Part shown: positions 1-8,083 of the stretch, piece by piece | Position numbering within the stretch: the first letter of the stretch is position 1 | Layout: the number at the start of each line of letters is the position of its first letter | NCBI GenBank assembly: GCA_029239785.1 | Contig: JARBUG010000001.1 | Span: forward strand, 44,987-108,986 | Source: Symbiobacteriaceae bacterium | Lineage (GTDB): Bacteria > Bacillota > Sulfobacillia > Symbiobacteriales > Symbiobacteriaceae | Length of the DNA stretch: 64,000 nucleotides | Direction of reading: 5' to 3' | The notes under the pieces: model-generated | Told to the model about the DNA's origin: nothing | What the model saw: the letters and a program-made list of their open reading frames with translations, nothing else | Database searches by the model: none | Position numbers and translations under genes: made by a program

Positions 1-342
1 AAAGGAAACGGTCGGCCCCGGCTCGTTGACCACGGTAGGCGGCGACCCGTCTGCGCTGGCGAACATGTAGCAGGCCCGCGACTCGCCAGCGGTTGTCACC
101 AGCCCGTCACGAATGCCGTGCCTGGCGCACTCTTCCCGCAGGAAGCGCCCGGTCAGCCCGCCGGCAAAGCCGGTAACGCTCACCTTGGCGCCCAGCCGGG
201 CCGCCGCCCAGGCCACGTTCAGCCCCTTGCCGCCCATGCGCACGTCGACCGACCTGGCCCGCTGAATCTCACCAGGCGCCAGGCGCCCTGGCAACACCAC
301 AGTCCGATCCATGGCTGAGTTCAGGCTGACCGCGAGGATCAT
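1..342 (-). CDS. PfkB-family sugar/sugar-phosphate kinase (1-phosphofructokinase/LacC-like), 3' end outside window
   Basis: The visible N-terminal 114 residues begin MILAVSLNSAMDRTVVLPG and contain the substrate-binding G-G-K-G-L-N-V-A stretch typical of ribokinase/PfkB kinases near residue 38. The opening ILAVSLNSAMDR resembles the T-x-N-P-A-x-D motif of FruK/LacC phosphosugar kinases, so a phosphorylated hexose is the likeliest substrate (inference). The catalytic C-terminal half (GAGD motif) is cut off by the window edge. Its ATG overlaps the stop of the upstream glycosidase (ATGA), so it is translationally coupled as the distal gene of the sugar-uptake operon. Confidence 0.85.
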   Translation of the reverse strand, partial: MILAVSLNSAMDRTVVLPGRLAPGEIQRARSVDVRMGGKGLNVAWAAARLGAKVSVTGFAGGLTGRFLREECARHGIRDGLVTTAGESRACYMFASADGSPPTVVNEPGPTVSF

Positions 343-2117
343 CCGTTCACGCCCCGGCCGTTGGTGGCCCGCACCCGGCTCCACAGCCTGCGCAGTCCCT
401 CGTAATCCTCGGCTTCCAGCGGCTCCAGGCTGTCCACGTGGGTGGTGAAGTAGAGCGACGGCACGCCCAAGTCCTCCTGCACAGCCAGGAAGCTGCGCCA
501 GCTCGCCCGGTTCGGCATGGGCCAGTTGTCGGTGTCAATCAGCCGGCTCGGGCAGGCGGCCTGGGCCACGCTGGCCCGGTGGAGCATCTGCGGCACCACG
601 GGCGCACCGGTATTGATGTCGTTCAGGCGAATCATGTCGGTCACATCGGCGAAGTAGGGGTTGGGCGTATGCGTGATGATCAGGGCGTCCGGCTTGACCT
701 GCTTGGCGGCCTTGTAGAGCACGTCCAGCAGCAGGTGAAGCATTTCTACGCCCCACTCCGCACCATGCTTGGTCAGCCCGGGCCCGCCGGGGGTGCGGGC
801 GGTAAAGTCGATCTTGAAGCCGTCTGCGTCGTAGCCGTCTGGACCGAGCATGAGCGACACAGCGGCGCGCAGCGTCTCGACATAGACCGGGTTGGTCGGG
901 TCCGCGGCCACGGAGATGCCGGCCGCGTTGCGCACGCACTGCTCGGGCGGCAGGCCGTCCGGGTCCCAGGCCTTCCACCAAAGCAGGACTTTCTGTCCTG
1001 CGGCGTGGCGCCCGGCGATCCAGCCCTTCAGGTCGGGCCATTTCACGGTGTCGACTTCGCTGGTGCCGTAGTGGGCGGCCCACTTGTCGTCGATGACGAC
1101 GATGCCGGGCGCCAGCCCCTGGGCCTCCAACTCGGCCAGGAAGCGATCGTAGTTGGCCTGGGTCGCCAGGGCGGGCGCCGGGCCGGCGCCTGCGTTGGAA
1201 AGGCAGCACTGGGCGCCCCACCCGCAGAAAATCGGCTCATGCCACCAACTGGGACGGTCCAGATCGGTGGCATCGGCCGGCACCAGCCCAAGCCCCTCCA
1301 GCCGCTCCCGGTACCGGGCGATGCCCGTGTAGGGGTCAGGCGCGCCAAACTGGAACAGCACGGCCGGGGTCTCGAAGGCGCCCGCCACCACCGTCTGCTC
1401 CTCGTAGGTGAGGCGCAGGGAGAAGGCCTCCTCGCAGCCATCATAGTGGAAACCAGCGAACTGGTACGCCCCGGGCTGAACGGCCAGGCCCATGGTCATC
1501 CAGGGACCGGCGCCGCCCTCAAAACCGGCGCCGCTCTCGGCGGCCTCCGGAGCCGCGACCCGCACCGCATAGCAGAACGGCGGCGGCGTAAAGAACCAGT
1601 GTCCCTGACCCGGCCCCGCTGTCCCGAACACATCCAGCACAGCCGGCTCAGCGGCGGGCACAACCCGCCGCTCCGGGCGCGTAGGCTCCGGGTTGAACAG
1701 CGCTTCAAACCGGCGCCCGCTGCGGAAAGGCCCAACGCCTGCCCGCACATTCCCCGAGTAGTAGCCGCCGAACAGATGGCAATCGCCGATCCGCCCCTCG
1801 CCTTCCACCCGGATCGAGGCCCGGAAATCCTCGTCACAACACACAAGCCGCATCTCCCGCGACGCCCACCGGCTGCTCACGGCGGGCACCGTCACCGTGA
1901 CGGTATCGCCCGCCGTCGTGATCACCGGCGCCTTCAACAGCGCCGTATCATCCATGCCGCGGTCGGTATGCAGGCTGCCGGCCAGAAAAAGCTCTGCCCA
2001 CTGCACGCCGGCCGCATCGGTTACCGTCGCATAGGTCCGGCCGGCTGAAAAAGTCAGAGCGTAAGCAGCCGCTTCGATCCGCAGGCCGCCCTTCTCATCC
2101 GTTACAACTCGCACCAT
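339..2117 (-). CDS. Clan GH-D-like glycoside hydrolase (alpha-galactosidase-type TIM barrel)
   Basis: 592 residues. An N-terminal beta-rich half (about 1-280) precedes a TIM-barrel half. The motif DGFKIDF around residue 437 has the K-x-D arrangement that carries the nucleophilic Asp in GH27/GH36 enzymes, and GIVVIDDKW and WWKAWDPDG upstream fit barrel strands. There is no signal peptide, so it acts inside the cell on imported substrate. It lies 6 bp downstream of a small membrane protein and overlaps the next kinase gene by 4 bp, in one operon with an Opp-type importer. Exact sugar specificity cannot be read from the sequence; a GH31-type enzyme is less likely because its nucleophile motif is different. 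Confidence 0.75.
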   Translation of the reverse strand: MVRVVTDEKGGLRIEAAAYALTFSAGRTYATVTDAAGVQWAELFLAGSLHTDRGMDDTALLKAPVITTAGDTVTVTVPAVSSRWASREMRLVCCDEDFRASIRVEGEGRIGDCHLFGGYYSGNVRAGVGPFRSGRRFEALFNPEPTRPERRVVPAAEPAVLDVFGTAGPGQGHWFFTPPPFCYAVRVAAPEAAESGAGFEGGAGPWMTMGLAVQPGAYQFAGFHYDGCEEAFSLRLTYEEQTVVAGAFETPAVLFQFGAPDPYTGIARYRERLEGLGLVPADATDLDRPSWWHEPIFCGWGAQCCLSNAGAGPAPALATQANYDRFLAELEAQGLAPGIVVIDDKWAAHYGTSEVDTVKWPDLKGWIAGRHAAGQKVLLWWKAWDPDGLPPEQCVRNAAGISVAADPTNPVYVETLRAAVSLMLGPDGYDADGFKIDFTARTPGGPGLTKHGAEWGVEMLHLLLDVLYKAAKQVKPDALIITHTPNPYFADVTDMIRLNDINTGAPVVPQMLHRASVAQAACPSRLIDTDNWPMPNRASWRSFLAVQEDLGVPSLYFTTHVDSLEPLEAEDYEGLRRLWSRVRATNGRGVNG

Positions 2118-2123
2118 GTCTGG

Positions 2124-2318
2124 CTATTCCCCCTGCTTTTTGGCTTGCCGGCGCCCGGCGTACCACATCAAACCCAAAAAGGCAGCCGCAAACAGAACGC
2201 CGAGCACGTTTACAACAAACTCAGGGGTCCCCCGTTTGACGAACGGCATGACCAGGAGCCCGAGCAGCAGCACGGTGATGCCCAACTGAAAGCCCACACG
2301 GTAGACTAAACCGGCCAT
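2124..2318 (-). CDS. Small two-helix membrane protein
   Basis: 64 residues with two hydrophobic segments (about 8-25 and 33-52) and a basic C-terminal tail RRQAKKQ. It overlaps the end of the upstream transporter ATPase gene by 13 bp and is followed after 6 bp by the glycosidase, so it is co-transcribed with the sugar-import genes. No family was recognised; an accessory of the transporter is possible but unproven. Confidence 0.65.
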   Translation of the reverse strand: MAGLVYRVGFQLGITVLLLGLLVMPFVKRGTPEFVVNVLGVLFAAAFLGLMWYAGRRQAKKQGE

Positions 2319-3310
2319 GCAGGAATCCGCTCCTTCAAATGGCAGGCCACGCGGTCGCCGCCCTCCATCGCTTCCAGGGTCGGAACCTTACTGCTGCAAA
2401 CAGCCTCGGCATAGGGACACCGGGGGTGGAACCGGCAGCCCGCGGGCGGCGCCCCGGGATCGGGCATCTCCAGGCTGCGCAGGGCCAGCATCTTCCGGCT
2501 CCGGGCCACGATGGGGTCAGGCACCGGCACTGCCGACAGCAGCGCCTGCAGGTAGGGGTGCCGGGGCGTGGCCAGCACCTGGCCCACCGGACCGGTCTCG
2601 ACCATTTCGCCCAGATACATGACGGAAATCTGCCCTTGCCCGGCCAGGTACCGGGCCGTTGCCAGGTCATGGGTAATGTAAGCGAAGCTTACACCCATCT
2701 CCTTGTTCATCCGGGCCATTAAGTTCAGCAGCGCCAGCCGCAGCGACACGTCGACCATGGAAACCGGCTCGTCAGCCACAATCAGCTTGGGCCGCACAGT
2801 CAGGGCCCGGGCCAGTACAACCCGCTGGCGCTGACCGCCGCTCAGCTGATGCGGATACTTGTCCAGGAACTGGTCGGGCGGTGTCAGCTCCACCATTTCG
2901 AGATACTCGCCTACCACCGTGCGGGCCGTCTTGCCCGCCGGCACCAGGCCGTACTGGAGCAGGGGTGCACTCAGCGACTGGTAGATCGTCAGCGACGGGT
3001 TCAATGCCGCAAAGCTGTCCTGGTGGACCAACTGCACCTCGCGGCGGTAGGTGCGGAACTCCGCCTTACTCAGCTTCCAAATGTCCTTGCCGCGGTAGAG
3101 TACCTGGCCCTGTGTGGGCCGGTACAGGCCGGCAATCGCCTTGCCAATCGTCGTCTTGCCACAGCCAGACTCACCGACCAGGGCCAGAATGCTGCCTTCA
3201 TCCATATCGAGCGTTACATGATCCACAGCCCGCACTTCCGAGCGCCGCCAGGGGCTGCCCTTGCGGAACGTCATGGATACATCACGCAGTGAGATTAGCG
3301 GTTGATTCAC
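2306..3310 (-). CDS. ABC transporter ATP-binding protein, oligopeptide/dipeptide family (OppF type)
   Basis: 334 residues from a GTG start chosen because GGAGGG lies just upstream and the start overlaps the previous stop (GTGA). A longer reading frame to 3448 only runs antisense-style into the upstream gene. It has Walker A GESGCGKTT (46-54), signature LSGGQRQRV, Walker B IVADEP and the C-terminal cysteine-bearing tail C-x-F-H-P-R-C-P-Y typical of Opp/Dpp ATPases. It pairs with the adjacent OppD-type ATPase to power import by the two permeases encoded upstream. Confidence 0.92.
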   Translation of the reverse strand: MNQPLISLRDVSMTFRKGSPWRRSEVRAVDHVTLDMDEGSILALVGESGCGKTTIGKAIAGLYRPTQGQVLYRGKDIWKLSKAEFRTYRREVQLVHQDSFAALNPSLTIYQSLSAPLLQYGLVPAGKTARTVVGEYLEMVELTPPDQFLDKYPHQLSGGQRQRVVLARALTVRPKLIVADEPVSMVDVSLRLALLNLMARMNKEMGVSFAYITHDLATARYLAGQGQISVMYLGEMVETGPVGQVLATPRHPYLQALLSAVPVPDPIVARSRKMLALRSLEMPDPGAPPAGCRFHPRCPYAEAVCSSKVPTLEAMEGGDRVACHLKERIPAWPV

Positions 3311-4314
3311 CTCGACCCCTCCGTGTTCGAACCCAGCACCTGCTCCCAGTGGTGACAGGCCACGGTGTGCCCGTCCAGCGCCGTGGTCGTGGGCTGAGTG
3401 CTGCGGCAGATATCGGTCGCGTAACTGCAGCGCGTGTGGAAGCGGCAACCAGTGGGCAAATGGAAGAGGTCGGGCGGCGAGCCCGGCACGGGGCGCTTGT
3501 CGCTCAGGTCGCCCACCAGCGACGGGGCCGCCTGAATCAGCCCCTGGGTGTAGGGGTGGTGCGGCCGGTAGAAGATCTCGTTCACGTCGCCCGTTTCGAC
3601 GATCTGACCGGCGTACATGACGGCGACCCGGTCGGCAACCTTCGCGACAATCGAAATGTCGTGGGTCATGAAGACCATGGTAATGCCGAACTTCGCCCGA
3701 ATGTCGAGCAGAATGTCCAGCAGGTAGGCCTGCGTCACCACGTCCAGGGCCGTGGTGGGCTCGTCCAGCAGGAGCACGCGGGGGTTGAGCAGCAGGCTGA
3801 GGGCCATAATCACGCGCTGCCGCATGCCGCCGCTCAGTTCGTGCGGATACGCCTTCAGCACCTGCTCAGGCTGGAGCCGGACCAGCTTCAGCAGCTCGGT
3901 GGCCCGCTTCAGAATCTCCGCCCGGGGGCGGTTTTCGTGGTCCTGGACCGTATCGACCATCTGGTCTTCAATCCGCATGACCGGGTTCATGGCGTTCTGG
4001 GCCGCCTGGAAGACCATGGCGACCTCCTTCCACCGGAACTGCCGGAGCGCTTCCGGTGAAAGGTCGAACACGTTCTGATTCTTATAGATCACCTGACCGC
4101 CGGCGATCTGGCCCGGCGACGACACCAAGTTCACCAGCCCATAGCCAAGGGTCGACTTTCCGCTTCCCGATTCGCCGACAATCGCCAGCAGTTCACCAGG
4201 GAGAACATCCAAATGCACATGGTCGACGGCCCGCAGCGTACCCTGACGGAGGGTAAACTCGACGGACAGGTCCCGAATGCGCAGGATGGGTTCGTTCGCA
4301 GTGTTTTGAGCCAT
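3307..4314 (-). CDS. ABC transporter ATP-binding protein, oligopeptide/dipeptide family (OppD type)
   Basis: 335 residues. It carries Walker A GESGSGKST (47-55), signature LSGGMRQRV, Walker B LLLDEPTTALD, the H-loop THD and the Opp-family C-terminal cysteine motif (C-R-F-H-T-R-C-S-Y). The start has AAGGAG 8 bp upstream and lies 4 bp after the permease gene. It forms the heterodimeric ATPase with the next gene. Because the operon encodes sugar kinases and a glycosidase, the cargo is more likely an oligosaccharide or glycoside than a peptide; this is inference from context. Confidence 0.93.
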   Translation of the reverse strand: MAQNTANEPILRIRDLSVEFTLRQGTLRAVDHVHLDVLPGELLAIVGESGSGKSTLGYGLVNLVSSPGQIAGGQVIYKNQNVFDLSPEALRQFRWKEVAMVFQAAQNAMNPVMRIEDQMVDTVQDHENRPRAEILKRATELLKLVRLQPEQVLKAYPHELSGGMRQRVIMALSLLLNPRVLLLDEPTTALDVVTQAYLLDILLDIRAKFGITMVFMTHDISIVAKVADRVAVMYAGQIVETGDVNEIFYRPHHPYTQGLIQAAPSLVGDLSDKRPVPGSPPDLFHLPTGCRFHTRCSYATDICRSTQPTTTALDGHTVACHHWEQVLGSNTEGSR

Positions 4315-4318
4315 TTGC

Positions 4319-5161
4319 CTAACTCCTTAGCCGCGGGTTCATCAGCTCGTCAAGGCCGTGGGCGAAGAAGATGCCCCCAAGCTGAAAGAGACAGATCGCG
4401 GTGATGGGTGCGAGCAGGTAGAAGATTGCGCTGGGCGTGTAAACGGCGCCAGACTGGAAGACCGCCAGGTTCAGCATCATGCCCCAGTTGCTGGAGGAGT
4501 ACGGCACGAGGCCCAGCATCATAATGCCGACGCTGGCCGTAATGGCGTGACGCATGATGGAGATGAAGTTGATCGCCAGGTAGGGCGTAATGTTCGGCAG
4601 GAGTTGCCGGAAGATGATGTGGCCGGCCGGCAGCCCCAGCACCCGGGCCGCCTCAATAAACTCACGCTTTTTCAGGCTGAGAATCTGCGACCGGACCGCA
4701 CGGGCCAGGCCGCCCCAGCTCCAGATGGCAAGCAACAGCGCATAGCTGATCGGATTTGTCACCTTGAACATCGAAGCGATGATCAACATCAGCGGGAAAC
4801 TGGGCACCGTCAAAATCACGTTGACGAGCATCATGAGCGTCGTGTCGAGCGGGCCACCCGCCAGACCGGAAATCGCACCGATGAAGACACCGATCAGGAT
4901 CGTCAGAATGGCGGCCAGCACCGCCACGATCAGCACATCGCGCGAACCGTAAATGATTTGAGCAAACACGTCACGCCCTACGTAGTCCGTACCCATCAGG
5001 TGTGACAGGGAAGGCGCCTGGAACCGCTCGGCAAAGTTCTGGTCCTCATCCAGCTTGATCAGGTAGGGGCCGATGGTTGCCATGAGGCCGAACCCCAGCA
5101 GAATCACAAAGCCAAGGAGCGCCCGCGGATTGCGGCGAAGGATGCGCCACGAAGTTTTCAT
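4319..5161 (-). CDS. ABC transporter permease, OppC type
   Basis: 280 residues. It has an N-terminal membrane helix preceded by RRNPRALLG (the OppC_N region), then five further hydrophobic segments and the ATPase-contacting EAA loop around EFIEAARVLGLPAGHIIFRQ. It inserts in the cytoplasmic membrane beside the OppB-type subunit. It starts 7 bp after that gene, with GGGGGAG upstream of the ATG. Confidence 0.93.
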   Translation of the reverse strand: MKTSWRILRRNPRALLGFVILLGFGLMATIGPYLIKLDEDQNFAERFQAPSLSHLMGTDYVGRDVFAQIIYGSRDVLIVAVLAAILTILIGVFIGAISGLAGGPLDTTLMMLVNVILTVPSFPLMLIIASMFKVTNPISYALLLAIWSWGGLARAVRSQILSLKKREFIEAARVLGLPAGHIIFRQLLPNITPYLAINFISIMRHAITASVGIMMLGLVPYSSSNWGMMLNLAVFQSGAVYTPSAIFYLLAPITAICLFQLGGIFFAHGLDELMNPRLRS

Positions 5162-5168
5162 CGTCTTG

Positions 5169-6155
5169 TCACTCCCCCGTTCGAATGCGCGGGTCGAGCC
5201 GCGAATAGATCAGGTCGGCCAGCAGGTTGGCGGTAATGACGGCGGTGGCTGTCAGGAAGAAGAGCCCCTGCATCAGACCGTAGTCACGCATGGAGACCGC
5301 CTGGCCGAAGAACCAGCCGAGGCCCGGGTAGGCGTACACCGTCTCCACCAGCACCGAACCGCCCAGCATGCCGCCCAGCGACATGGCGAGAGCCGTGACG
5401 GAAGGAAGAAGTGCGTTGCGGCCCAGGTAGTTGGTAATAATGCGCCGCTCCTTCAGGCCACGTGCCCGGGCAGCCATAATGTAGTCCTCGCCCAGCACGC
5501 TGACAGCCGACCCCTTCATCAGCAGCGCCCAACCGCCAAATCCTTGCAGAATGTACACGAAAATGGGCAGCGCACCGTGCTTCATGACGCTGATGATGAA
5601 CGGCAGGTTGAAGCCAGGGATGGTGCTTGAGCTGTAAGCGCCCTTGGTGGGGAACCAGCGCAGGTTGACTGCGAAAATGACCATCAGGAGCAGGGCGGTC
5701 ACATAGTCCGGAATCGCATCCGTCACCGAAGAGATGGTCGTCACGATGGGGTCGAGGAAGGTTTTGCGCTTCCAGGCCATCACCATGCCGGCCAGCGTTC
5801 CGATCACGAAGCTAATGAGAAGCGAGACCGACAGCACAAAAACGGTCCAGGGCACCGCCTCGGCCACAATCTTGTTGACCGGCTGCTGGAAGATGACCGA
5901 CTTGCCCAGGTCACCCCTGAGCAGGCCGCCAGCGTATTCTGTGAACTGGGTGAGAAGCGGGACGTTGGGATCGTAATGAATGATCGCCCGGGCTTGCTGC
6001 AGCGCCTCTTCGTACGTAATGGACTGCTGCTGGGCAATGCGGTAGGCGATGACCTCGAAGACGTCGCCGGGCATGTTATGCACCAGCACGAAGGTCAAGC
6101 CGGTAACAAGCAACAGGGTCATGACCGCGATCCCAATCCGTTTGATAATCTGCAT
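5169..6155 (-). CDS. ABC transporter permease, OppB type
   Basis: 328 residues with about six membrane segments, starting with a helix at 7-26. It has the EAA-type loop DYIMAARARGLKERRIITNY that docks on the ATPases, and VETVYAYPGLGWFFGQAV, characteristic of the BPD inner-membrane component family 1 with an N-terminal TM region. It follows the binding-protein gene after 74 bp containing a GC-rich hairpin, a common arrangement that lets the binding protein be made in excess. Confidence 0.93.
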   Translation of the reverse strand: MQIIKRIGIAVMTLLLVTGLTFVLVHNMPGDVFEVIAYRIAQQQSITYEEALQQARAIIHYDPNVPLLTQFTEYAGGLLRGDLGKSVIFQQPVNKIVAEAVPWTVFVLSVSLLISFVIGTLAGMVMAWKRKTFLDPIVTTISSVTDAIPDYVTALLLMVIFAVNLRWFPTKGAYSSSTIPGFNLPFIISVMKHGALPIFVYILQGFGGWALLMKGSAVSVLGEDYIMAARARGLKERRIITNYLGRNALLPSVTALAMSLGGMLGGSVLVETVYAYPGLGWFFGQAVSMRDYGLMQGLFFLTATAVITANLLADLIYSRLDPRIRTGE

Positions 6156-6181
6156 ATGCCCACCACGTTTGGAGTGAGATT

Positions 6182-6220
6182 GGCTCCCCCCGCGTCCCGG
6201 GACGGGGCGCAGGGGGAGCC
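6182..6220 (-). terminator. Hairpin between binding protein and permease genes
   Basis: GGCTCCCCC and GGGGGAGCC form a 9-bp stem around a GC-rich middle, with no clear T-run. Placed after the solute-binding protein gene, it probably protects that mRNA segment or causes partial termination. Confidence 0.55.
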
Positions 6221-6229
6221 TCGGTTGTA

Positions 6230-8002
6230 CTACTTGGAGACAGGCTTCAGGGTGCCGTTAATGATCAGGGTCGTGTACAGCTTGTCGGTGCTGCCGCCGG
6301 CGAGCTGCCAGATCGGATCCTTGGCATCCGGCCAGCCGGTGACCCGCAGGCCATCCTGGTAGAAGATCACGATATTCTTTTCGGTCAGGGTCAGCAGGGG
6401 CAGGTACTCGTTGGTAACCCAGGCGAGCTTCTCGATCAGCTTCTTCTGGGCGGCCTTGTCGGCGGTCTTGCCGAGGTCGGTGGTGGTGGCCATCAGGTCG
6501 ATGTCCTTGCCGTCCGGACCCTTCACGACGTTCGGGAAGCCGGTCGCCTTGGCGACGAAGCCGTCGGAGACGGTGTCATAGTAGCGGCGGTAGCCGGTGT
6601 ACGGGTGCGGGTTGCCCCACCACAGGTTGCCGAACTCGGTCGCCATGTCATAGTTGCCGGCCTGCAGGGTGCTGCCGTACAGGGAGTCTTCAATGGCACG
6701 GGCCTTGGTCGGCAGGCCGAAGGCCTTCAGCTGCGAAGCGACGGATTCGGCGTTGGTGCCCCAGCCGCCGGGGAAGGTGACTTCGAATGCGAAGGGCTTG
6801 CCGTCCTTGCCAAGCCACTCGCCCTTCTCGTTCTTCTTCATGCCCAGCTCGGTCAGCAGGGCTTCCGCCTTCTTGAGGTCGGTGGTGTAGTTGGTGAAGG
6901 TCTTCAGAACGTCGGCGGAGAGCCATTCACCGGCGTACGACTTCATGATGCCGTGCGAGTAGTCGGTAACGTCGGCGCCGAAGTAGTTGGTGACTTCACG
7001 GATCTTCTTGCGGTCAAGCACGAAAGCGAGGGCCTGACGGAACTTCTGCTCAGAGAAGGGGTACTTGCGGGTGTTGAAGATCAGGCCGAAGTCCGACAGG
7101 TCGGAAGGGGCGGCCATCTTCATCTTGGTCTGCCGCTTCAGGTACTGGTCGACCAGGTCCTTGGAGGCGGCGGCGTGGTTGACGTCGAGCTCGCCGGCCA
7201 GGTTCATGGCCCAAATGGTCTCGTTGGAGTTGGCACGGGCCAGCCTGACCTGGTCGAAGGCGACCTTGTCAGCAGCGTAGTGCTTCGGGTTCTTCTCCAG
7301 GATCATTTCGGACGCGGTGACGGTCTTGATCACGAACGGGCCCATGCCGACGGGCTTCTCGGGCTTGTAGTTGCCCAGGTCGGTCCGGATCGCGTTCAGC
7401 TTTTCGGTGTTGGTCATGTTGGCCGGCACCTGGTCGGCCCACTTGCCGTACTCCTTCGCACCGGCGAAGATCGGGTCGGAGTTGACGAGCGCCTTGGCCA
7501 GCGGGGTCATCACGGTGAAGTTGAAGACGACGGTGGTGTCGTTCGCGGCTTCAACGCTGGCCAGGTACCGCCAAATGCCCCGGTTCAGGAGCTTCAGCAT
7601 GTAGAAGTTGGCGACGACGTCCTTCGCAGTGAACGGGGTGCCGTCGGACCAGGTCACGCCGCTGCGCAGCGTAACGGTAACCTTATTGCCTTCTTCCTTC
7701 CAATCGGTGCCGAGGCGGGGCGAAATGCTGCCGTCGACGGGCTGGTAAACGAAGAGCGGTTCAGAGATGTACCACCACGGGTTGCTGGAGCCGCCGGTGG
7801 CAAAGTAGTTGCCGTGGTATGCCGGGGGTACGTTCCAGTTGCCGGTGGCGTTAAAGATGGCCGGTTCCTTGGGGGCAGAGGCGTTCGGCGTGGTGGACGA
7901 GTCCTTGGGCGTGGTCTCCGGCGTCTTGCTGCAGGCAGTAGCCAGCAGGCTCAGAACCAGAAGCCCGACCATGAGCAGTGACCCAAACCGTGTCTTTCTC
8001 AT
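6230..8002 (-). CDS. Solute-binding lipoprotein, SBP family 5
   Basis: 590 residues. A signal peptide with lipobox LATAC (Cys24) predicts anchoring to the outer face of the membrane, followed by a threonine/proline-rich linker. The body is a family-5 binding protein (GTDWKEEGNKVTVTLRSGVTWSDGTPFTAKDV is the usual signature region; F-R-Q-A-L-A-F also present). It captures substrate for the downstream OppB/C/D/F-type importer. GGAGGAAGACAG precedes the ATG. Family 5 members bind peptides, oligosaccharides or nickel; the surrounding sugar genes favour an oligosaccharide. Confidence 0.92.
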   Translation of the reverse strand: MRKTRFGSLLMVGLLVLSLLATACSKTPETTPKDSSTTPNASAPKEPAIFNATGNWNVPPAYHGNYFATGGSSNPWWYISEPLFVYQPVDGSISPRLGTDWKEEGNKVTVTLRSGVTWSDGTPFTAKDVVANFYMLKLLNRGIWRYLASVEAANDTTVVFNFTVMTPLAKALVNSDPIFAGAKEYGKWADQVPANMTNTEKLNAIRTDLGNYKPEKPVGMGPFVIKTVTASEMILEKNPKHYAADKVAFDQVRLARANSNETIWAMNLAGELDVNHAAASKDLVDQYLKRQTKMKMAAPSDLSDFGLIFNTRKYPFSEQKFRQALAFVLDRKKIREVTNYFGADVTDYSHGIMKSYAGEWLSADVLKTFTNYTTDLKKAEALLTELGMKKNEKGEWLGKDGKPFAFEVTFPGGWGTNAESVASQLKAFGLPTKARAIEDSLYGSTLQAGNYDMATEFGNLWWGNPHPYTGYRRYYDTVSDGFVAKATGFPNVVKGPDGKDIDLMATTTDLGKTADKAAQKKLIEKLAWVTNEYLPLLTLTEKNIVIFYQDGLRVTGWPDAKDPIWQLAGGSTDKLYTTLIINGTLKPVSK

Positions 8003-8083
8003 CTGTCTTCCTCCATGTGAAGTGGGATGTGGGATGTGTACATGCCGGAGAGACGAGCAGATCCCGGCTCCGCCGGCAAAAGT